From: JAPPLG01 sp965199935
GTDB taxonomy: Bacteria; Bdellovibrionota; Bdellovibrionia; Bdellovibrionales; UBA1609
Direction of reading: 5' to 3'
Assembly: GCA_965199935.1 (NCBI GenBank)
Contig: CBDATD010000001.1
Location: forward strand, 868,001 to 932,000
Length of the DNA stretch: 64,000 bases
Shown: piece after piece, positions 61,699 through 64,000 of the stretch
Layout of the letters: every line of letters starts with the position of its first letter
Position numbering within the stretch: position 1 is the stretch's first letter
Notes under the pieces: model-generated
What the model was told of the DNA's origin: nothing
Databases searched by the model: none
What the model saw: only the letters and a program-made list of their open reading frames with translations
Made by a program: the position numbers and the translations under genes

Positions 61699-62629
61699 TT
61701 TGAAAATCCTCAAATCTATGATCTAAAAATTGAATAAAAGATTTTTTTCTTTTTTCTGATATTTCAGAAATTTTGACTTCTTCTATGATTGCTGGAAAGA
61801 TGTCTTTCAAATTTTTAACGAAGAGTGTGCAAATATTTTCAAATCCTAATTTCTTAAATTCTTTAAGGTAATCTTTGGCCTTTGGTTCTTTTGAATCAGA
61901 GGTTTGAATGCATCCTCCGATGCTAAAGTGGGCGCCGAGAAGCGGCTCTGCAACACCTCCGATGTAAGAGGGATTGTCGTACATGGGGGCCAGTTTTCTA
62001 CTTTTTCCTGTGTTTATGATTCCTAAATTTCTGCCGTGTCGGTCATTGTTTCCAATCAGTGCATCAAAAAGGCAAATTTCAATAAACTTTTTTGTTTCAG
62101 TTAATGCTGAAGTTGTTTCAGATATTACATTGATTAAGTTTTTACAGTTGTAGTTTTCATACCTCTTTGGAAGAAATTTATAAATATGATTTAATGTTCC
62201 GGTGATGTTTTGCATAAAATTTTTTGTGATAAAAGTCATTACGCCCTTTTTGGTATTTTTTATTTCTTTTTCGTGAAGTTCTCCCTTAAATTTAATCAGA
62301 TAATAATCAGGGACGTTTATTTTCAATAAGGAGGCGATCTGATTACAAGTGTACTCCATCATGGGCATATCTGGAAAATCTGTTTGTTGAACTTTTAAAA
62401 TATATTTTACATCTCCTAATTGAGCTGAATATTTTAAATACTGTCCGTGATAAAAAGTGTCTGTTGTTTTTTTAATATCCGGCAGGCTTTTGGCAGAATC
62501 TTGTTTTTTCGGGTTGAGGCGGCTGAACTCAAGAGTGTCAGGCAGATCAAACCAATTTTTGTAACAAGCTGTATGCAGTCCATAAACATCTTCTTTTTTT
62601 ATGGTTTGCCTGCATTTTAAACATTTCAT
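61691..62629 (-). CDS. HipA-like (HipT-type) serine/threonine kinase with N-terminal zinc finger
   Basis: 312 residues containing the HipA kinase core without the N-subdomain. A nucleotide-binding Lys79 (KYILKV), Glu92, catalytic loop GNNDRHGRNLGI (Asp196, Asn201) and metal Asp218 in APMYDNPS are intact, so activity is expected. Residues 3-22 form a CxxC...HxxC zinc-finger-like element, seen in some HipA relatives. HipA kinases phosphorylate tRNA synthetases (GltX; TrpS for HipT) and arrest growth; the target here is unknown. It is first in a two-gene unit behind a palindromic operator. Confidence 0.82.
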   Translation of the reverse strand: MKCLKCRQTIKKEDVYGLHTACYKNWFDLPDTLEFSRLNPKKQDSAKSLPDIKKTTDTFYHGQYLKYSAQLGDVKYILKVQQTDFPDMPMMEYTCNQIASLLKINVPDYYLIKFKGELHEKEIKNTKKGVMTFITKNFMQNITGTLNHIYKFLPKRYENYNCKNLINVISETTSALTETKKFIEICLFDALIGNNDRHGRNLGIINTGKSRKLAPMYDNPSYIGGVAEPLLGAHFSIGGCIQTSDSKEPKAKDYLKEFKKLGFENICTLFVKNLKDIFPAIIEEVKISEISEKRKKSFIQFLDHRFEDFQND

Positions 62630-62660
62630 AATGTATTCAATATACTACAATTATATTTAT

Positions 62661-62676
62661 ATGCAATAGATTGCAT
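62661..62676. promoter_or_regulatory. operator-like palindrome of the hip module
   Basis: ATGCAAT-AG-ATTGCAT, perfect 7-base arms, 32 bases before the kinase start on the minus strand. A TATAAT-like -10 lies just downstream of it in the direction of transcription, so bound repressor would block the promoter. Confidence 0.6.
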
Positions 62677-62685
62677 AAAATATTC

Positions 62686-62745
62686 ACCATTTTTCAAAGT
62701 ACGAGATACAGAGGTTTCGGCTGGCCCTCATCACCTCGTTTCTGC
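62686..62745 (+). repeat. dispersed repeat, AAGTACGAGA element (copy)
   Basis: CACCATTTTTCAAAGTACGAGA, then a diverged middle ending TCACCTCG and TTTCTGCAAAAA. The order matches the element at 63652-63733, including the preceding CACCATTT, but the hairpin part is degraded. Confidence 0.6.
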
Positions 62746-62782
62746 AAAAATGGACCATTTTTGGACGTGTGTGACCAAAAAT
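62746..62782. promoter_or_regulatory. three interleaved inverted-repeat arms upstream of the PD-(D/E)XK gene
   Basis: AAAAATGG-A-CCATTTTT is a perfect palindrome (62746-62762); the second arm, as ATTTTTGG (62757-62764), can pair instead with CCAAAAAT (62775-62782). It could be an operator or alternative hairpins in the 5' leader. Confidence 0.4.
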
Positions 62783-62906
62783 GATCACTTTTTCTCTGAA
62801 AAACTCATTTTTAACTGCTTTTGGGTGTCCGTCTATTTGCAGTGAGTATTCAATGGCCTTTGAAAAACAAAGGATGTTTAGATAAAATATGAGAGGAGGT
62901 TTTTAT

Positions 62907-63581
62907 ATGTCCACACAACAAAGAATATCTTCATCTGAGCGGGAAGTTGCTGAGCTTTGGAAGCTTTTTAGAGAGACGGACCAGCGGATGAAAGAGACAG
63001 ACCGGCGGATGAAAGAGACGGATCGGCGGATGAAAGAGACGGACCGGCGGATGAAAGAGACGGACCGGCAGATGAAAGAGACGGATCGGCAGATGAAAGA
63101 GACGGATCGCAAGATTAACAAGATCAGCGGTGATTTTGATAGAAAATGGGGGAGGCTTGTGGAGTCTTTAGCGGCTGGCAATTTAGTTAAGTTATTGAAT
63201 GAGAGAAATATAGATGTAGAAGAAACTGGTGAAAGAACAAAGGGGGCTAGAAATGCTAAGGACAAATACGGCAATATTTATGAAGGCCGCTGTGAAATTG
63301 ATATTGTTGCCAGAAATGGTGAAGAGCTTGTGGCGGTAGAAGTCAAGACCACTTTGAATGCAAAGGATGTGGATGAGTTTTTATACAAACTGGATAATTT
63401 TACTTGTTTTTTTCCGGGTCAAAAGGACAAGAAAATTTATGGAGCTATGGCTTATTTGACAGTCTATCAAAATGCAGATGTCTATGCTCGAAAGAAGGGT
63501 TTGTTCACGATAAAGGCGGCAGGGGACAGTGCTTATATTACCAATCCAAAAGATTTCAGACCAAAAATTTTTCCTCTTTAA
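62907..63581 (+). CDS. coiled-coil protein with a PD-(D/E)XK nuclease-like domain (DUF3782-like)
   Basis: 224 residues from ATG 62907, which has AGGAGG seven bases upstream (an ATG at 62889 overlaps that site). Residues ~20-78 are a heptad coiled coil: seven or eight copies of RRMKETD or close variants, encoded by near-identical 21-bp DNA repeats. Residues ~85-200 carry a PD-(D/E)XK-like core, CEIDIVARNGEELVAVEVKT (Glu137, Asp139, Glu152, Lys154). Proteins of this layout are annotated as DUF3782 and are of unknown role; nuclease activity is inferred. It is flanked by copies of the dispersed AAGTACGAGA repeat and lies between the hip module and a CRISPR array. Confidence 0.75.
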   Translation: MSTQQRISSSEREVAELWKLFRETDQRMKETDRRMKETDRRMKETDRRMKETDRQMKETDRQMKETDRKINKISGDFDRKWGRLVESLAAGNLVKLLNERNIDVEETGERTKGARNAKDKYGNIYEGRCEIDIVARNGEELVAVEVKTTLNAKDVDEFLYKLDNFTCFFPGQKDKKIYGAMAYLTVYQNADVYARKKGLFTIKAAGDSAYITNPKDFRPKIFPL

Positions 63582-63616
63582 ATCACACACTGCTTGTCTT
63601 CTCTACACACGTGTCT

Positions 63617-63802
63617 TTCCCGCACATAAGAAGGAATCCAGTCGTTCAAATCCACCATTTCTCTAAGTACGAGACTTGGTGATTCCTCTTGTCAGCTTCA
63701 CCTCCTCGCTCCCGCAAAAGCGGGAATCCAGTTCATGTATATCCTTCACTCACGCGAATAAAAGACTTGATGATTTCTCTTACAGGATCACCGCTGGACG
63801 AA
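63617..63802. repeat. cluster of dispersed-repeat copies
   Basis: Contains a damaged palindromic unit (63617-63643), the best copy of the composite element (CACCATTT, AAGTACGAGACTTGG, GATTCC, CACC, then hairpin CTCCCGCAAAAGCGGGAATCCAGT, 63652-63733) and a further diverged copy of its middle (AGACTTGATGATTTC... at 63766-63795). There is no gene in the 419 bases after the nuclease-like gene apart from this and the CRISPR array. Confidence 0.65.
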
Positions 63803-64000
63803 ATCTACAATAGTAGAAATTTAAACGTCCCTCCAAACTCATAAATAAAGTCAGCATAACGCTCCAATCTACAATAGTAGAAATTTAAACGTCCCTCCAA
63901 ACTCATAAATAAAGTCAGCATAACGCTCCAATCTACAATAGTAGAAATTTAAACGTCCCTCCAAACGGCAAAAGATTGATGTTGGCAGTGACATTATCTA
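63803..64000 (-). CRISPR. CRISPR array with Cas12a (type V-A) style repeats, partial
   Basis: Three complete identical 36-base repeats (63803-63838, 63867-63902, 63931-63966) and the first bases of a fourth (63996-64000). Read on the minus strand the repeat starts GTTTGGAGGG and ends AATTTCTACTATTGTAGAT, the stem-loop recognised by Cas12a (TCTAC / GTAGA). Spacers are 28, 28 and 29 bases; the first two (63839-63866 and 63903-63930) are identical. Orientation puts the leader, and probably cas12a/cas4/cas1/cas2, beyond the right edge; the end inside this window is the distal end. Confidence 0.93.

Overview
The window looks like a chromosomal segment of a Gram-negative (diderm) bacterium of moderate to low GC. 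Evidence for an outer membrane and active export is a LolC/E-type permease, several lipobox proteins, a soluble lytic transglycosylase and many Sec-exported repeat proteins. An NADH dehydrogenase pair (nuoB-nuoCD), a PurS/PurQ/small-PurL purine operon, a RibBX-type riboflavin protein, an INS-less prolyl-tRNA synthetase, a HAD-IG 5'-nucleotidase and an EcxA-like metalloprotease suit a proteobacterial or Bdellovibrionota-grade lineage. I cannot assign a species from this sequence.

Layout. 0-8 kb: the 3' part of a giant zinc metalloprotease, then thrS-infC (infC probably starts at an AUU codon) and a DciA-like gene. 8-12 kb: two adjacent minus-strand genes for exported proteins built of internal repeats. 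12-14.5 kb: nuoCD and nuoB. 14.7-20 kb: a lipoprotein, a HAD phosphatase overlapping a shortened RNase R, a possible ribosome-hibernation-like protein, a HEAT-repeat exported protein and a coiled-coil protein. 20-28.3 kb: HAD-IG nucleotidase, ribD, a response regulator, an ATP-grasp protein, xthA, ribBX-ribH. 28.3-31.8 kb: proS and an ankyrin gene embedded in arrays of structured repeats. 31.8-43 kb: groES-groEL, glpX, a prepilin-like protein, purSQL diverging from purB, and an ankyrin locus. 43-50 kb: LolC/E-like permease with alkaline phosphatase, a leucine-rich-repeat protein, slt-htpX. 50-61 kb: ftsH-glmM-tsaE, msrB, an HTTM-DCC fusion, a purine permease, a GHMP kinase and an enolase carrying an extra N-terminal domain. 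61-64 kb: an accessory end with a split HipA-type kinase module, a coiled-coil PD-(D/E)XK protein, dispersed repeats and a CRISPR array with Cas12a-type repeats.

Most genes are housekeeping. The unusual content is at the edges of this core: (i) a 108-bp structured repeat whose stems covary between copies; (ii) a shared palindrome AATGTAA-N3-TTACATT in front of three genes or operons for exported repeat proteins, which suggests a small regulon; (iii) the kinase/antitoxin-like module with a palindromic operator beside a nuclease-like gene and a type V-A CRISPR array; (iv) the enolase fusion. Function statements rest on motif recognition by eye; no database search was run.
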